DNA of 14,368 nt from an uncultured Microbacterium sp. (GTDB lineage Bacteria; Actinomycetota; Actinomycetes; Actinomycetales; Microbacteriaceae): assembly GCA_947647645.1 (NCBI GenBank), contig CANSLE010000029.1, forward strand, positions 1-14,368, in the 5' to 3' direction. Positions 13,040-14,368 of the stretch are shown piece by piece (position 1 is the stretch's first letter; each line of letters opens with the position of its first letter). Both the position numbers and the translations under genes were made by a program. The notes below the pieces were generated by a model. That model was not told where the DNA came from and did not search any database. It saw only the letters and a list, made by a program, of their open reading frames with translations.

Positions 13040-14284
13040 TCAAGGAGCGAGCGGTGGCGCGGCCTCGACGAGACGCGACCGCGTGGTCGCCGCGGCGACC
13101 GGCCGGCGCACGATCGCCACCAGGCGCGCGAGCATCCACACGAACATCGCGATGAGCACGAGGTTGCGCAGGGTCAGCAGGCTCACCGGCACCACCTGCG
13201 GATACAGGATGCCGTTGTAGGTCAACGGATAGACGAGCTGCGTGAGCAGCGCGGCGAAGAGGCCGGCTGAGGCGGGGGCGGCCCACCGCCGACGGTCGAG
13301 CACCAGCCCGACCACGAGGGACGGCACGAGCCAGCAGAGATACTGCGGCGATCCGACCTTGTTGACCACGATGAACGCGAGCACGAGCGTGAGCGACAGC
13401 GTCGGGAACAGCGTGGCGTAGCGTGCGCCGCGCAAGGCCGCGGCGGTCCCGAGCGCTGCGACGGCGAGCATGGCAACGACGAGCGCGGGCGTCATGGCGG
13501 CGATCACCGGATCGATCTGTGTCCCGGCCACCTGGAACGTCAGCAGGTGCTGGTCGTAATAGACGAAGAATCCGGGGATGCCGAGAAGCGCGCCCCAGAG
13601 GTACGGCATGCTGATGGGCGCCTCGACCTGGAGCCCTCGGGTCGTCTGGTCGCCGATGAAGCCGAAGGCGTGCGCCCCACCCCCCAGCGTCAGCACCACC
13701 AGAAGCGTGGCCGCGCTCACCAACGCCGCTCCGCCGATCAGCGCGCTGCGGCGGCGGAGGATGATGACCGCAGCGGCGAGCAGGGCGGCCGGCCACACCT
13801 TCATCCACGTCGCAACCGACAGCAGCGCCGAGGCGAGCCAGGGGCGACCGACGAGCCACAGGCAGCCGAGCACGGCGAGCGCGACGGTGAGGCCGTCGAG
13901 GCGGTAGAGCCCGACCGGGCCCAGCAGTGCGATGTAGGCGAGCCAGAACCACCCGGCGCTCCCGCGCCCCACCGACCGCGCGCGCCCGATGAGCACGCCG
14001 AAGGCGACGGCATCCGCGGCGATCACCACGATCGCCCACGCGACGGTGTAGCCGGCGATCCACGCGAACGCGTGCGCGAGGAGCATGGGTACCAGCGCCA
14101 GCTGGGGGTACACCCACGCCTGGTCGATACCCACGATCCCGTAGCCCTGGAGGGCGCCGATCGACCACGGCTCGTAGACGCGGTAGACGTCGCCCATCGG
14201 CTCGTTCGGCATGACGAAGCCCAGCCAGGCCACGGCGACGTGCACGATCGCGAAGGCGGCCCACAGCACGCTCCGCCTCGTCAT
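13040..14284 (-). CDS. GT87-family (DUF2029) integral-membrane mannosyltransferase-like protein
   Basis: 414 residues with about ten to twelve hydrophobic segments. The first periplasmic-side loop contains MGDVYRVYEPW (30-40) with Asp32, the type of acidic residue used by GT-C polyprenyl-phosphate-mannose transferases. WVYPQLALVPM (57-67), YRLDGLTVALAVLG and, near the C-terminus, NKVGSPQYLCWLVPS are recognisable family segments. Likely role: adding mannose or another hexose to lipid-linked or envelope glycans using a polyprenol-phosphate sugar. The acceptor is unknown. The start at 14284 has a G-rich GGATGGGGGG immediately upstream, so spacing is tight. The upstream neighbour ends 22 bases before it on the same strand, so they may form an operon with the DUF77 genes downstream (38 bases to the remnant). 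The C-terminal tail is basic and probably cytosolic. Confidence 0.88.
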   Translation of the reverse strand: MTRRSVLWAAFAIVHVAVAWLGFVMPNEPMGDVYRVYEPWSIGALQGYGIVGIDQAWVYPQLALVPMLLAHAFAWIAGYTVAWAIVVIAADAVAFGVLIGRARSVGRGSAGWFWLAYIALLGPVGLYRLDGLTVALAVLGCLWLVGRPWLASALLSVATWMKVWPAALLAAAVIILRRRSALIGGAALVSAATLLVVLTLGGGAHAFGFIGDQTTRGLQVEAPISMPYLWGALLGIPGFFVYYDQHLLTFQVAGTQIDPVIAAMTPALVVAMLAVAALGTAAALRGARYATLFPTLSLTLVLAFIVVNKVGSPQYLCWLVPSLVVGLVLDRRRWAAPASAGLFAALLTQLVYPLTYNGILYPQVVPVSLLTLRNLVLIAMFVWMLARLVAIVRRPVAAATTRSRLVEAAPPLAP

Positions 14285-14306
14285 CCCCCCATCCTACGGA
14301 CGCGCG

Positions 14307-14368
14307 TCAGCGCGCCGAGAGCAGCTCTCCGACCACGGATGCCAGGGCCTCCGCGACATCCAGCGCGA
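14307..14368 (-). CDS. C-terminal end of an unidentified gene (5' part beyond window)
   Basis: The final 19 codons read ALDVAEALASVVGELLSAR followed by TGA at 14309-14307. The segment is a plausible amphipathic C-terminal helix with normal high-GC codon choice (mostly G or C at third positions). It is too short to assign. It is on the same strand as the GT87-like gene, ending 22 bases before that gene's ATG, which suggests co-transcription. Confidence 0.6.
   Translation of the reverse strand, partial: ALDVAEALASVVGELLSAR

Overview
The window looks like a chromosomal segment of a high-GC actinobacterium, most likely in or near Microbacterium (Microbacteriaceae). The evidence is the GC-rich codon use, frequent GTG starts, the metY-metX gene order, a LAxSG-type sortase signal and the very frequent GGATGCC/GGCATCC heptamer. 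The genus is an inference from style and family content. No rRNA, tRNA, CRISPR array, transposase or integrase is visible.

Left part (1-3164): the 5' part of a short-chain dehydrogenase gene runs off the left edge on the minus strand. Divergent from it is a two-gene methionine module, metY (O-acetylhomoserine sulfhydrylase) then metX (homoserine O-acetyltransferase). Together these convert homoserine to homocysteine by direct sulfhydrylation. The metY-metX gap holds a four-copy inverted/direct repeat. Convergent with metX is a 1533-residue secreted polysaccharidase gene (3232-7833, minus). It encodes a signal peptide, two LamG-like domains, two Ig-like modules, two complete GH43 catalytic domains, a Pro/Thr linker and a sortase-type C-terminus. 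A LacI-family-type operator lies just upstream. An AraJ-like MFS transporter gene (7946-9139) precedes it on the same strand.

Middle part (9169-12327, minus): this is the most interesting region. In transcription order it reads: a 42-residue half-length WXG100 protein; a 90-residue helical protein; a 592-residue protein with a WXG-like N-terminal domain and a DUF1023-type alpha/beta hydrolase C-terminal domain; and two small lipoproteins. Two junctions are 4-base GTGA overlaps. The layout fits an orphan type VII secretion effector cassette with small export partners and lipoprotein immunity or accessory proteins. It is comparable in logic to the staphylococcal lipase effector TslA with its lipoprotein immunity protein TilA, but with a different fold order and family. 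Its base composition looks less GC-rich than the flanks, and the end genes look eroded: the WXG100 gene is halved and the second lipoprotein lacks a canonical start for its signal peptide. No core T7SS machinery lies in the window.

Right part (12554-14368, minus): a GT87-family polyprenol-dependent mannosyltransferase-like membrane protein, a decayed remnant of a thiamine-binding (DUF77) gene, an intact DUF77 thiamine-binding protein gene, and the last 19 codons of an unidentified gene at the right edge.
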